Notes: generated by a model not told the origin, from the letters alone. Numbered from the stretch's first letter, positions 1 to 13,006 are shown. The stretch is 64,000 nt of DNA from Manis javanica (GCF_040802235.1 NC_133158.1:36894001-36958000); one strand, 5' to 3'. Made by a program: numbers and translations.

Positions 1-1216
<1,216 letters not shown>

Positions 1217-1269
1217 TTAGGAGGACCCGATGCGTCCCAGCGGCGCCTGTGCTGCCCGGAGGGACTCAC

Positions 1270-1276
1270 TCGCCAT
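1270..1276 (-). CDS. SEC61A1: SEC61A1 coding exon 1 (start codon; 5' UTR continues upstream)
   Basis: On the minus strand an ATG at 1276-1274 sits in a strong Kozak context (GCCGCCATGG). Coding sequence is only 7 bp (ATGGCGA) before a strong GTGAGT splice donor at 1269-1264. The final A joins TC of exon 2 to make an Ile codon. Intron 1 is therefore only 267 bp (1003-1269). The 5' UTR extends toward higher coordinates in the GC-rich island; its exact start cannot be read from sequence. A plus-strand ATG overlaps the same CCATGG but opens a GC-rich frame of only about 41 codons that I do not believe. Confidence 0.85.
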
Positions 1277-1385
1277 GGCGGCGGCTGCTCGGGCTCCGTG
1301 TCCCGCTTCTGCTGCGCTCCGCTCGGAGGGAGGCGACGCTGCCCGCGGCCCAGCCTGCTCGGGAGCGCAGCACCTCCGCGCAGAG

Positions 1386-1393
1386 ACACGTCA
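1386..1393 (-). promoter_or_regulatory. UPRE/CRE-like element (TGACGTGT)
   Basis: Read on the minus strand, the site is TGACGTGT, about 110 bp upstream of the SEC61A1 start codon. TGACGTG is the core bound by XBP1/ATF6-type bZIP factors in the unfolded protein response. Sec61 genes are known targets of that response. A CCACG half-site occurs about 10 bp away on the plus strand (1403-1407), without the CCAAT spacing of a classical ERSE. Function is inferred. Confidence 0.45.
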
Positions 1394-1497
1394 GTGTTAG
1401 CACCACGGTGAGCGGCGCGGGGCGGGGCCGGGCCGCGCACTTCCGCTTCCTGCCACGCGCCTCAGGCCGGCCGCCGAGCTGCACCGGCTCCGCCGGG

Positions 1498-1517
1498 ACA
1501 ACAACTCCCGGCATGCA
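1498..1517 (+). promoter_or_regulatory. ZNF143 (SBS-type) binding site
   Basis: The sequence ACAACAACTCCCGGCATGCA closely matches the vertebrate promoter motif ACTACAACTCCCAGCATGC bound by ZNF143. It lies about 220 bp upstream of the SEC61A1 ATG, the usual distance from a housekeeping start site. Confidence 0.6.
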
Positions 1518-1749
1518 GTAGGGCTCCCGGGGCCTGTCGGGAATACGATGCCCAGCGGCGGGACGCCGGCACTGGGAGTGTGCTGCAGCGTGGACTTGGT
1601 GAAGCGGGAGCGCGCGGGCGTGGGCGTGTCGGGGGGCGGTGCACCCTGGTGGAAAAACTGAGGCAAAGGAGCGACGCAGTCTGCGCGCGTGGCGCGGGGA
1701 GCGAGGCGGAGTCGCAGGACACTGCTGCGCTTTTCACAGTACTTAGAAC

Positions 1750-2257
1750 TCTTAGGATTAGTGAATAGACTGTAAGCCCCTTTGAGCAGGAGCCTTGTCC
1801 CGGGGCCGACGGAACACCCTGACATGCTGGAGAGCCTGGAGTTTCTGCATAAAGTTTAGAAGAAATTTGGATGTTTTAATTTGGTACTAAGTTATCAAAT
1901 TTTTATTAATTGAGGATAAAGCAAAACTGATCTAAATCAAGTAATTCTCATATTTTTCTCAAACTTTATTTTCTATCACATATCAAATATCAGAAATGCA
2001 AATTAAATAATGAAAGTTGAATCTTGATACACACCTTTAAGTGCCAGAGCTGCAAAACGATTTGGAAATCAGCAGGTTCTGTGTGCTTGCTGTAATAGAA
2101 ACTGAAATGGAGTGGTTAGCCATTTGAGAAAAATATATTTGAAGAGTTTTGGCCTTAATGATATTTTAATTGAAACGTCAAACTTTATTTTAGTTTTTAT
2201 GATAATGTTTTAATTATTAGACCTGATATTTCAGCGAGCAATGTAACAACTGAATAT
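1750..2257. other. AT-rich intergenic DNA, nothing recognised
   Basis: The composition drops sharply to AT-rich after the CpG island. I see no coding exon and no repeat family I can name. Confidence 0.4.
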
Positions 2258-2535
2258 ATGTAAACTGTTGTAGTTTGGGCTGCTATGACAGTACTACAGA
2301 CTGGATGGGTCATATAGAGCAGAAATTTGTTTCTCCCAGGTACGGAGGCTGGAAGTCTGAGATCAGGGTGCCAACACCTGATCAGTTTCTGGGGGGACCC
2401 TGCTTTTGTGCTGCAGACTGCTGACTTCTCTTTGTGTCCTCGTGGTGGAGAGTGGAGCAGAGGAAGCAAGCTTTCTTGTGACTCATAAAGGGCACTAATC
2501 CTTAGGACCTCATCTCATGCTAATTATCTCCCAAA
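2258..2535 (-). repeat. MLT1-type LTR fragment (ERVL-MaLR)
   Basis: On the minus strand the sequence follows the MLT1 layout: a tail with 'ATTTCTG' and the 'TATGACCCA' region, the 'CCTGATCTCAGACTTCCAGCCTCC' type block, and a 'GTGCCCTTTATGAG' segment. MLT1 elements are ancient LTRs shared by all placental mammals. A related copy in the opposite orientation is at 10960-11333. Confidence 0.7.
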
Positions 2536-4660
2536 GGCTGCACCTTGAATTACTAGTAATTGGGAAGGGATTTTGGAGAGATGCAAACATTCAGTCCATA
2601 AAGAAGGAAATTTTGAAACAAGTGGAAGATTCAGATATGATAAAAAAGTTACACCGTTTGAAACAAAATGAAGTATCAATTCTAAGAGAAAAACTATAGG
2701 ATTATCCAACAGATAATATGAAAAGGTATTTGACAAAAGTGAAAAATGTAATGAACTTGTAATTATTCCAATTTATTGGAGTTCTAGAATTTGGCTAACA
2801 GGTTTGTGAAGCTCCATGGATTGAGGGTAAACAAAAAGTAGTGAAATAAGCCAGCTGGTTAAAAGGTCTTTAAATAAGTGATTTTTGTCATTTAGCCAGT
2901 AATAGAAATACTGACTATATAAAAGCCTCAAACTATTTTATTAGGTTTAGAAAGTGTTTAAATGTAATTGCTGTTAGTTCATCAGTAGCTGAGGATTCAA
3001 TACTAAACAATATCATTGATATTAGGAAAAATTTCTCAACTAAAAAATTCATCTAGTCACTATCAATAAATTGATGGAGAACTTGTTGGGAGAATTTGAT
3101 GTCATTCCCTACGACCCAAATCATGACTCATGCGGGGACAAAATTTGGTGACAGCTGCATCAAAAGATGACTAATTTTCCTAATATAAACAAATGATTTA
3201 TTTACTCTTACTAGAATGATCTGAAATCTATTTTTGCTACAAGTTATATTACTTAGTAAATACTTAGAAAATAAGCCTGAGATTAAAACTTTTTGACTTC
3301 CATATTGATCTATACATTGATATTAACTTAGTTCAGTATTTTGAATATCATATCTGCATAAGATAGCTTGTGTTGTTTTAAAAAATCTAGAGATTACTTG
3401 AAACCCAAGTTTTTTACATTCCTACATGGCAGAATCAGCTAAGTTGGAGATGCTCTTTAGGTTGGTCATGAGCTCCCCAGCTTCCCACAGTTTCCACTTT
3501 ATCCCGTCACTTGTCTGTCTCTGTGTGCATTCGAAATTGTGCTTCGGAGTTTGAAGCCTGGGCTCCTGGCAGGATCCTGGTTGTCATTTATTGAGAAACG
3601 AGGACGGACACGAGTTGTCTCCCCTGCCACAGAGTAGTGATTGTGTGGGTGAAACAGAAAAAGAGGAAGAGAGGTGAGTTTGATTTAAACATACAGAGTT
3701 TGGTGCAGCAATTCATCCGAGAGTAGAGGAGGGCGGAGGAGAGCTGGTGCTTGGAGATGAGTTAGGGCTTGGAGGAGATCTGTGTCAGCTTCTATGAGAG
3801 CCGATGAGATGTCCAAGAGAGAAGGTACAGTGAGCAGTCAGAGGTACGGAAAGGCCTTGGGAATGGGAGTCACCCACGTGGAAGGGTGGGAAGGAGGCAG
3901 AGCGCGGTTGGCAGGCGGGACAGTCCGGTTCAAGAAGCTGAAAGGCCCAGCAAAGTGGGGTTAGTCTGGCAGGTTTGGTGGTGTCCTGCTTAGAATGTAA
4001 ATTTGTCTCTTGCTGCAGAGATTCCAAAAAGCAGGACCATCAAGAGGATGAAGCCCCGGGAGTATGCAGAACTCGAGCTCTGTGTATCATCGCTCCCCTC
4101 CCTTTAGGGGTCTGCTGTTGCCGACACCCAGAATGCAGGGTGGCCCCTCACCATGTCCACGCTTTGGTACACCATGCCTTTTAACACGGCCTGGAAGTCG
4201 AACACATTACTTCTACTCACATCCCATTGCCTATAATCTTAGACATGGGACCACACTTACCTGAAAAGGAGGCTGAGAAATGCAGTGTTTATCCTGGAAG
4301 GTTATTTGCTGGCTAAAAATCAGAATTACTGTGGAGGAAGGGGACAGTGTGTACTAGGAGATGGCTGTCAGTCTGTCTATCAAGTGAGGAGCAGTGAGGC
4401 CTTGAGGAGAGAGGGGAAAGATGAAGAGGAAGGCTATGACACAGCCATGATCAGGGGAGCAGTCATTGCAGTTGTTAACATGTTGCAGATGCGTGGGGAG
4501 CCAGAAGGTCCAGGGAAAATGGCGTCTCGGCAGATAGAGGCCTTCCATTGTTTCCGAGGTGGAAGTCCACTGGAAGGAAAGAAAGGAAGGATAAAAAGGT
4601 ATGCACTTGGAGACCTGACTCCTAGGGGAGAGTTCAGGAGGCTTTTCCTATTTCAGAGGT
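2536..4660. other. Intergenic DNA without recognised genes
   Basis: The first kilobase is AT-rich. The part from about 3450 to 4270 is more balanced, with purine-rich runs such as 3650-3770. Short open frames occur in several phases but none has a conserved-looking protein or splice context. I cannot assign a repeat family. Confidence 0.35.
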
Positions 4661-4729
4661 CAGAGAGTGCATGGACAGTATGGCTGCTTGGACCAGGGGT
4701 CCACCAGAGAAACACAAATAGTAGAGTAT

Positions 4730-4920
4730 CTGTCTACCTATGTGTCTGTGTATGTTTGTATGTGTCTGTCAATCACCTATCACTGTCTCTCATCTATCAT
4801 CTATATCTCATTCATCATCTGTATATATTCTATCTCTCTCATCTATCGTCTATATCATTCTCTGTCTCATCTGGTATCTATCATCTCTCTCTGTCATCTA
4901 TCCATCCATCCACCCATCTA
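4730..4920 (+). repeat. Degenerate tetranucleotide microsatellite (TCTA/ATCC-like)
   Basis: The tract begins with TG-rich repeats (TATGTGTCTGTGTATGTTTG) and passes into imperfect CTAT/ATCT units, ending in (ATCC)n near 4898-4918. It causes the long low-complexity open frames in this area. The flanks, especially 5120-5262, look like an old interspersed repeat that I cannot classify. Confidence 0.85.
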
Positions 4921-5261
4921 CTGAGAGATCGTTTCAATGAATTGGTTGCTGTGACTGAGGGGTCTGGCTGGGCAAGTCTGGGTTCCCTAGGGCAGGGCCC
5001 ACAGGCTGGAAATGCTCAGGCAGAAGCTCTGAGCAGCCTGCAGGAGGTATTTCTTCAGGGAAGCCTCAGTTCTGCTCACAGGGCCTTTCCACTGATCGGG
5101 TGAGGCCCACCCACATTATGGAGGATAATCTCCTTTATTTAAAATACCTGATTGTGGATGTTATCAACATCTGTAAGACACCCTCACAGCAACCCCTATT
5201 TGCTTGAATACATGGGTACTGTAGCCTGGTCAAGCTGGCACATAAAATTAATCATCACATT

Positions 5262-6140
5262 GCTTAATCCAAATTCAAAAGCTGGGCACAGCATGTTAAC
5301 ATAGGAATTACCACCAGATACAAGTCAAGGAATTTGGGTTTTGGATCTGAGAGGTACCAAATAGAATTTTTTCTTTTTTTCTTTTTTGTGCTGGAAACTG
5401 CTCCTTTACATTTTTTTTAATTTTTATTTTTTAATGCAATTTTTGTTACATCTTCTGATCTTCTTGTCAAGTTAAAAAAAGAACAGAACATCTTTATTCC
5501 CAGCACCTAGAATTAACATTGCGAACAAATAAAGATTGTGTACAGACAAGGCCTGGTGCCTAATGGATTTGAGGATTCCCTGCATTAATTTCATCACTCC
5601 CCTGGGTCATTCAGAACTCTTTCAGTTGTACATGACAAAACAAAACAAAACAAAACAGTTTGAATAGGTGTGAGAAAAAAATCCTGGAACTTTTTAGTTC
5701 ATGTAGATGTAAGCAAAGATGGATCTCAGGGTTCAAAAAATATCAGACTCAATTTCTCTCCATCACTTCTATGCTGTCTTTTGTACACAGGCTCCCTCCT
5801 CAGAGTGACACTGGAGGGAGCTAGGCTCCATGGTTTCAAGTCCAGCAGGAGAGATTCTGTCTTTTCTATAGTTCTTAAGAAAAATCCTGGATTGAGTTTC
5901 TTTGGATTGACTCCTGCTAAGTGTCCCTTCCTGAGCCATCATTATGACCACATGGGACAGAATAAACTAGTCAGTTTGGATGAGTCTCATCCAAATCACA
6001 TGGATTGAGAATGTGCCAGGAGTGTTTCCATAATGGGAAATCAGGGCAGTGCTTCTAGGAGGACGAGGTGCTGGGTGAGCAAAGAAGAACGCATATTCCT
6101 ACCTGTCTGCAGCTTGCCGCTGTGCAAAGAGCATTTGATA
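5262..6140. other. Intergenic DNA, nothing gene-like
   Basis: Apart from T-rich tracts (5370-5440) and a short (CAAAA)n run near 5636-5657, I see no recognisable feature. Confidence 0.4.
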
Positions 6141-6149
6141 TGGAGCCCA

Positions 6150-6335
6150 CAGACCCCCATTCCCATCCTGGCTGGAATATTGAATAGTCACAAAACTTAA
6201 TTAAAATCTCTGAGTCTCAGTTTCCTATTCTGTCAGAGAGAGGCGATGATAGCCTTATGGCGTTGCTAAGATTAAGTGAAATCATGCCTGTGAAAGCACC
6301 GGAGAAAATGCATGGTCTGGGCAGCCTAATGTTTG
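6150..6335 (+). repeat. MIR fragment (ancient tRNA-derived SINE)
   Basis: The order of blocks matches the MIR core and 3' part: 'CTCTGAGTCTCAGTTTCCT', 'TCTGTCAGAGAG', 'GATGATAGCC', then 'GCTAAGATTAAGTGAAATCATG'. A further MIR/L2-like fragment follows at about 6565-6680 ('CTCATTTTACAAAG', 'AACTTGTCCAAGG'). Confidence 0.7.
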
Positions 6336-6679
6336 CTAATTTCCTTTCTATTAATCCAAGCCTCTTTGAAGCATCCAGATGCAAACTCACCTTTCTTCCA
6401 AGACAAAGTTACTGTCATAATAATGATTACACTGGCTATCACTTCCCGTTTGCTGCTAGGCATTGCTGGGTGGGGCCGCCGGGTACGCAGCTCCACGTGC
6501 TGCCGATCACAGACTCCAGTGGGGATGGCGCCACCTGGCGGCGCCGTGCAGCACTGCTATTTCACCCGCTAAGTAAGTCCTCACTGACACTGTAAAGAAG
6601 GTACTATTATTAACCTCATTTTACAAAGAACTTTGTAAATTAGAGTAAGGAACTTGTCCAAGGTTGTTTAACCTATGGT

Positions 6680-7640
6680 TGGAAACCATACCCTTTGGGG
6701 ATATTTTACTGTGGCTTTCTAAAAATTTATCTCAGTATACAGAATTACTCTGGTCTTCCCGCAAGGGTTGGGGAGGCAGAGCCGGAGGACAGGCTATTTC
6801 ATTTTTTAAAGCCATCTCCAAACCCCACAAAGTGAAAAATGTTACCCAGAACGCTGGAGCTGAGAATCCCGCCGGCTGTCCCATTCACCATCCTTAGCTG
6901 CTAGGAAAGGGACCTAAACAGTCTGGGGCGCCTTCTACCTCTTGCACGTGATCTGAAGCAAAAAATACAGCACTTGTGAAATGTGTCCGACTGACAAGGT
7001 TTGGAACCACGTGGTTTACTTGTTTACTCAGTGGATAAGGTCTGAATGTGGCAGCAGATGTACCTTCTAGGTCCCGTCAAGGTCAGATGGGCTGTTTCTT
7101 GGGTCTTCCACATGAAATAAATGCTCATAATTCTGGGGACTTCCAGCACATTTGTTCCCACCTTGCTCCCGCTGTGGCCTCATAGGAAGAGAGCTGTCTG
7201 CTGTCTTATTTTAGGATGGTTTGATTATGTTGCAATGCTTCTCCAAAGGCCAAGAGCCCTCACAAAGTTGTTTACTTCAAAACAATGATTTCAGATACTT
7301 TTTAAGAAAACATTTTATGACTCACAAGTAAACCCAGTTTTCCAATTGCAAGGCTTCCATGACAGGTTTTGCCAAAATTTGCAGTGGCTTTCTGTGGCCT
7401 TCAACACTTAGGCCTGGGGAAGCATACACTGAGTCAGATCCAGACCATAGGCTCTGTGTGATACTCAACATACTCTTATAAATACTCACCGTGACTCCTT
7501 ATTTGTTCAGCTGACTTAATGACAACTCAGCTATCAAGAGTGTAGCTGAGAGTTAGTAAGCCATAGGGGACCCCCAGATGGCCACATGACTGTCCCAGAG
7601 TTCACTTTAGAAAGAATAATTTCAAAACTTAATTGCTCTT
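6680..7640. other. Intergenic DNA, nothing recognised
   Basis: No exon, RNA gene or nameable repeat is apparent. Confidence 0.35.
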
Positions 7641-8250
7641 GTAGAGCAATCTACAGTAGTATGCATGTATTGTTTTCTGAGAGATAAGTCAAATACCATA
7701 ATATTCACCCATTTAAAATGTACAATTCAGAGGCTTCTAGTATAGTCATACATTTAAACAAACATCACCTTGACCAATTTCAGAGCTTTTTCATCACCCC
7801 AATACCCATAGTTGTCAATCCTCATTCTATTCCCCACTTCCACTCCCAGCCACTGGCAACCACTAATTCTGTCCTTACGGATTTGCATTTTCTGGATAAT
7901 TCATATAAATGGAATTAAAGTATGTAGTCTTTTGTGACTGGCTTCTTTCACTCAGCATAACGTGTTCAGGCTTTATCCATGTTGTAGCATACACCCGGAC
8001 TCCATTCCTTTTCATGGCTGAATAATATTCCATTGCAGGGCCCATGAACTAGCACATTATTTTTTCATTTTTATTTTTATTTTATTTTATAGTATCTTCT
8101 ATTAAAAAGTTTAAAACTTCTGTGTAGTCATAAACTCATGTTTTTGGGGTTATTTCTGTGGCCTTATTTTTATATTTAAATCTTTGCTCCATCTGGAATG
8201 TATTCTGGGGCAAAAAGTGAGGCAAAATCCATGCATTGCTGTTGTTTGCT
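7640..8250 (-). repeat. Old L1 (L1M-type) 3' fragment
   Basis: On the minus strand this carries the 3' part and 3' UTR of an ancient L1. Telltale reversed blocks include 'AAAATGTACAATTCAG', 'CAACCACTAATTCTGTC' and 'CTGAATAATATTCCATTG'. Similar old L1 pieces recur throughout the window in the same orientation. Confidence 0.7.
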
Positions 8251-8385
8251 CACTGGCCTCCTGCAACACCCCCACTTCACTCCCATAACCATGCTTCCTT
8301 CCTTCTTGCTGTCTTTGCTGCTGCATGGTTGGGCCTTTCTTATATTCTTCCTGGGTTATATGTTAAATTCCTAACTCCTCTTCAC

Positions 8386-10888
8386 CTTTTTTTAAAAAAT
8401 TAATTTATTATTTTTGTCTTACATTATACATGCTACTCATAATACCCCCTTTATTCTTCCCCACCCTTTTCCCTCCTTACCCTCCCATTCTCCCCAGTCT
8501 CTTTCCCTTTGGTAACTGTTAGTCCATTCTTGGATTCTGTGATTCTGCTGCTGTTTTGTTCCTTCAGTTTTTCCTTTGTTCTTATACTCCACAGATGAGT
8601 GAAATCATTTGGTATTTGTCTTTCTCCGTCTGGCTTATTTCACTGAGCATAATACCCTCTAGCTCCATCCATATTGTTGCAAATTGTAGGATTTGTTTTC
8701 TTCTTATGGCTGAATAATATTCCATTGTGTATATGTACCACATCTTCTTTATCCATTCATCTACTGATGGACACTTAGGTTGCTTCCATTTCTTGGCTAT
8801 TGTAAATAGTGCTGCGATAAACATAGGGGTGCATCTGTCTTTTTCAAACTGGAGTGCTGCATTCTTTGGGTAAATTCCTAGAAGTGGAATTCCTGGGTCA
8901 AATGGTAAGTCTATTTTGAGCATTTTGAGGAACCTCCATACTGCTTTCCACAATGGTGGAACTAATTTGCATTCCCACCAGCAGTGTAGGAGGGTTCCCC
9001 TTTCTTCACAACCTCGCCAACATTTGTTGTTGTTTGTCTTTTGGATGGTAGCCATCCTTACTGGTGTGAGGTGATATCTCATTGTGGTTTTAATTTCATT
9101 TTTCTGATAACTAGTGATGTGGAACATCTTTTCATGTGTCTGTTGGCCATCTGAATTTCTTCTTTGGAGAACTGTCTGTTCAGCTTCTCTGCCCATTTTT
9201 TAATTGGATTATTTGCTTTTTGTTTGTTGACATGCATGAGCTCTTTATGTATTTTGCATGTTGAGCCTTTATCGGATCTGTCATTTACGAATATATTCTC
9301 CCATACTGTAGGGGACTTCTTTGTTCTATTGATGGTGTCCTTTGCTGTACAGAAGCTTTTTAGCTTGATATAGTCCCACTTGTTTATTTTTGCTTTTGTT
9401 TTCCTTGCCTGGGGAGATATGTTCAAGAAGAGGTCACTCATGTTTATGTCTAAGAGGTTTTTGCCTATGTTTTTTTCCAAGAGTTTAATAGTTTCATGAC
9501 TTACATTCAGGTCTTTGATCCATTTTGAGTTTACTTTTGTATATGGGGTTAGACAATGGTCCAGTTTCATTCTCCTACATGTAGCCGTCCAGTTTTGCCA
9601 GCACCATCTGTTGAAGAGACTGTCATTTCCCCATTGTATGTCCTTGGCTCCTTTATCAAATATTAATTGACCATGTATGTTTGGGTTAATTTCTGGAGTC
9701 TCTAATGTGTTCCACTGGTCTGTGGCTCTGTTCTTGTGTCAGTTCCAAATTGTCTTGACTACTATGGCTTTGTAGTAGAGCTTGAAGTTGGGGAGTGAGA
9801 TCCCCCCTACTTTATTCTTCTTTCTCAGGATTGCTTTGGCTATTCAGGGTCATTAGCGGTTCCATATGAGTTTTTGAACTATTTGTTCCAGTTCACTGAA
9901 GAATGCTGTTGGTAATTTGATAGGGATTGCATCGAATCTGTATATTGCTTTGCGCAGGATGACCATTTTGACGTTATTAATTCTTCCTAGCCAGGAGCAT
10001 GGGATGAGTTTCCATTTGTTAGTGACCTCTTAAATTTCTCTTAAGAGTGTCTTATAGTTTTCAGGGTATAGGTCTTTCACTTCTTTGGTTAGGTTTATTC
10101 CTAGGTATTTTATTCTTTTTGATGCAATTGTGAATGGAATTGTTTTCCTGATTTCTTTTTCTATTGGTTCGTTGTTAATGTATAGGAAAGCCACAGATTT
10201 CTGTGTGTTAATTTTGTATCCTGCAACTTTGCTGTATTCTGATATCAGTTCTAGTAGTTTTGGAGTGGAGTCTTTAGGGTTTTTAATGTACAATATCATG
10301 TCATCTGCAAATAGTGACAGTTTAACTTCTTCTTTACCAATCTGGATTCCTTGTATTTCTTTGTTTTTTCTAATTGCCATGGCTAGGACCTCCAGTACTA
10401 TGTTGAATAACAGTGGGGAGAGTGGGCATCCCTGTCTTGTTTCCGATCTCAGAGGAAAAGTTTTCAGCTTCTCTCTGTTCAGTATGATGTTGGCTGTGTG
10501 TTTATCATATATGGCCTTTATTATGTTGAGGTACTTGCCCTCTATTCCCATTTTGCTGAGAGTTTTTATCATGAATGGATGTTGAATTTTGTTGAATGCT
10601 TTTTCAGCATCTATGGAGATGATCATGTGGTTTTTGTCCTTCGTTTTGTTGATGTGGTGGATGATGTTGATGGATTTTCGAATGTTGTACCATCCTTGCA
10701 TCCCTGGGATGAATCCCACTTGGTCGTGGTGTATGATCCTTTTGATATACTGTTGAATTCTGTTTGCTAATATTTTATTGAGTATTTTTGCATCTACATT
10801 CATCAGGTATATTGGTCTGTAATTTTCTTTTTTGGTGGGGTCTTTGCCTGGTTTTGGTATTAGGGTGATGTTGGCTTCATAGAATGAC
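8386..10888 (-). mobile_element. 5'-truncated L1 retrotransposon
   Basis: About 2.5 kb of L1 on the minus strand: the ORF2 reverse transcriptase, the C-terminal Cys-rich region and a short 3' UTR ending in an A-rich stretch (T-run at 8387-8393 on the plus strand). ORF1 and the ORF2 endonuclease are absent. The sequences beside the 3' end (CTTCACCTTTTT) and 5' end (CTTCATCTTTT) are alike and may be a worn target-site duplication. A piece of another, older L1 begins immediately at 10889, so this L1 probably landed in an older one. Confidence 0.9.
8582..10888 (-). pseudogene. L1 ORF2 remnant (reverse transcriptase and C-terminal domain)
   Basis: Three frame-shifted blocks of L1 ORF2p are readable. 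The first (10803-10030) is a 257-codon open piece of the reverse transcriptase palm with the FADD catalytic motif near 10320-10285. The second (9570-9079) is the region after RT. The third (9196-8582) holds the C-terminal Cys-rich motif (C-x3-C-x8-C-x3-C, with His before the third Cys) and the usual end of ORF2p. ORF2p normally nicks DNA and copies L1 RNA at the nick. Lacking the endonuclease and interrupted by stops, this copy cannot work by itself. It is closely related to the L1 at 57992-60871. Confidence 0.9.
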
Positions 10889-10950
10889 CAACTTCATCTT
10901 TTGCATGTGAATATTCAGTGGTCCCAGTATCATGTGTTAAACAGACTTTT
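10889..10950 (-). repeat. Fragment of an older L1
   Basis: The motif TTTTGCATGTGAATATTCAGT followed by 'CCCAGTATCATGTGTT' is the reverse complement of a well-known L1 ORF2 segment, from a different part of ORF2 than the adjoining element. Confidence 0.5.
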
Positions 10951-10959
10951 GTTTCCCTC

Positions 10960-11333
10960 AAAATTCTTATGTTGAAACCCTAACCCCCAGGACCTCCTAA
11001 TGTGACTGTATTTGGAGACAGGGCCTTGAAATTGTAGATAAAGTTAAAATGAGGCCATTAGGGTGGGCCCTAGTCCAACATGGTTGGTGTCCTTATAAAA
11101 GGAGGAAAGTGGACATGCAGAGAGAAACCGGGGATTCATGCACAGAGGAATGGTCACGAGAAGAGGCAGCAGGAGGGTGTCTGCAAGCTGAAGAGAGGCC
11201 TCAGAGGAAACCAACCCTTCCAGCACCTTGATCTCGGACTTCCAGCTTCCAGAACTGTGAGAAATAAGTTCTGTCATTTAAGTCACATAGTCTATGATAT
11301 TTTGTTATGGAAGCCTGAACAAGCTAATACAAC
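10960..11333 (+). repeat. MLT1-type LTR (ERVL-MaLR)
   Basis: Near-complete MLT1 on the plus strand. Landmarks in order are 'TTATGTTGAAACCCTAACCC', 'GGGCCTT', 'CCTTATAAAAGGAGG', 'CACCTTGATCTCGGACTTCC', 'CCAGAACTGTGAGAAATAAG' and a terminal 'TTTTGTTATGGAAGCCTGAAC'. MaLR LTRs are non-autonomous, so no coding capacity is expected. Confidence 0.85.
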
Positions 11334-12171
11334 GGGATGAAATGGGAGTGGACTCACGAGCCATTGATAGGTAGGAGCCACATACCCTCCACAGCCAGCC
11401 CCAAGGTGAAATTTCTGACTTCTCCTCCTGCAGTGGTTGATAGCTTGCTTCCTGGTGCTGTCAGCATTTTCCCCTGGCACCGTCCTGTCCCCTTTACTAC
11501 ACTGACAAGGCCTGAAAACACAGGGCCCACAACAGATGGAAGCGCCTCTGGTGAGGTCAGTGGCATATAGTGGAGTAAGAACCCCCCTCAAAGTTTCTCT
11601 TCCAAAAAAGCCACAAAATGGTCAAAAATGGTCACAAACCAACATATACAGAAATCTGGAAAGTAGCCAAGGCTTGCAGCAACCTGGGTGAGCTTTTTCA
11701 CATTTATTCAAGAAAAGCTCCTTGATTGTGATAAAAGGGGTGAGACTTTAATGTCCATTGGCTTGTCTTCTTACCTACTTCTCACATAGTTGTGACCACA
11801 TATCATTTGGTACATGGCTTTTTTTATCTTAAGTCAGTTCTCATTTTTAAATATTTCAATATTTAAATAAGTATTCTAAATACTTTGAACAATTCATGTT
11901 TTATTTTCCTCCTGTTACATTTTTTTCCCATAAGCCTCATTTGAACGCTGTACCCATAGGCTGCACATCCAGGGAGGCACAGTGATGATTTCCCTAATGT
12001 TGTGGGTTTAGGTTGTTCACAGTTTTTTTCTCCCTATTATAAATCAGACTGAGATGGATTTCTTCATGACTAAAATGTTGCCTATATATCCCGTTATTTC
12101 CCTAGGAAAGAATTCCAAAACTGGGAATTTCTGGGTATAAGAAAATAGTAATTTATCCTCCATTTTCCCAT
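11334..12171. other. Intergenic DNA, nothing gene-like
   Basis: Mixed sequence with an AT-rich middle (11820-11940). The part from 11760 to 12170 has a weak resemblance to reversed old L1, too weak to call. Confidence 0.35.
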
Positions 12172-12466
12172 TGTGCCAGCACATAAGGTGGTGAGAATTC
12201 TGTCTGGGCTTGCCCGGGCTTACCCCACCTTATTTCTAAACATCTCGACCCTCCCCCAAGGCAACAGGCGGAGGGGATCTGCCACAATAAAAGGCACCAC
12301 TCTCTGCACCACGCTGCTGCTCTCTCTCTCTTGCTCTCTCTCTGTCTCTCTCCCCACCCCTCCTCTGGGGCAGCCACTCTCTCTTTTAGATAATAAAGTC
12401 TCTTGCCTGGGCCTGTGTCTCCCGAGTCGTTCTGGGTAAGGAGGGTTGCGGCGAGATACCCTTTCA
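12172..12466 (+). mobile_element. Provirus B 5' LTR
   Basis: The right end is firm: the sequence ends in ...TTTCA at 12466, one base before a primer binding site. It has a TATA-like AATAAAAGG (12287), a long CT-rich stretch (12318-12352) and an AATAAA polyadenylation signal (12392). The left end is set at a TG (12172) and is approximate. It is unlike the LTR of provirus A and unlike the LTR at 29450. I find no matching 3' LTR downstream. Confidence 0.7.
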
Positions 12467-12467
12467 T

Positions 12468-12486
12468 TGGTGCCATGACTTCGGAT
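12468..12486 (+). other. Provirus B primer binding site, tRNA-His-like
   Basis: The sequence TGGTGCCATGACTTCGGAT matches the complement of the tRNA-His 3' end (TGGTGCCGTGACTCGGAT) with one substitution and one inserted T. It starts two bases after the LTR CA. This links provirus B to the HERV-H-like side of the ERV1 group. Confidence 0.7.
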
Positions 12487-13006
12487 GAGGCTCTCCCATT
12501 GACTTTGCTCTTCCCCCGGGAACCTGAGCTGCTTTGGGAACCCTCACTGCCCGATCCTCCTCCACAGGCTCACCGTCCATTTTCCCAGTTGCTCATCTTC
12601 TCGCCCAACACCGGCCTTCGATTTGGTGAGTCTCCCCTTCATGGTCGACTTATATGTCCCTTTGGAACCTGGGAAGTGACCGTTGAGTGTTTGGCACCCC
12701 CAAGGGCTCCTCTGGGACAGGGGCACCCTCAACCATGACTTTCAGAGTCACGGTTGATTTTCATAGTCGACCCTTCTCTGCCTCCCCATGGTGAGAATCC
12801 TCATCCACTGAGGCCCGGTCTCCCTTTATCTTCGTATCTACTTGACTCGAAAACTCCTGGTACCAGGTACCGAGCCTCCCTGGCATTTTCGCCTCGACCC
12901 CACAGTTAGAGGTGACGACGACTCCCTAACTGTGCCTGGTCTTCTCTGTGACCTTCTCAATTGCTCAGGGATGCCTCAGCGACTTCTCAACGGTCTCATT
13001 CTCACC
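12487..13006 (+). other. Provirus B 5' leader
   Basis: This is the untranslated leader between the primer site and the gag start, where packaging and splice donor signals would lie. It has short repeated 'GGTCGAC' / 'AGTCGAC' and 'GTGACCGTTGA' / 'GTCACGGTTGA' motifs. No long open frame of its own is credible. Confidence 0.6.

Noticed and set aside
1249-1521. Plus-strand open frames in the CpG island, including an ATG at 1275
   Set aside because: They overlap the SEC61A1 first exon on the other strand, have only GC-driven composition and match no protein I know.
4730-4920. CRISPR-like repeat array
   Set aside because: It is a degenerate tetranucleotide microsatellite in a mammalian genome, with no spacers.
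4285-5103. 272-codon open frame
   Set aside because: Its middle is translated microsatellite and the flanks look like repeat sequence; no conserved protein.
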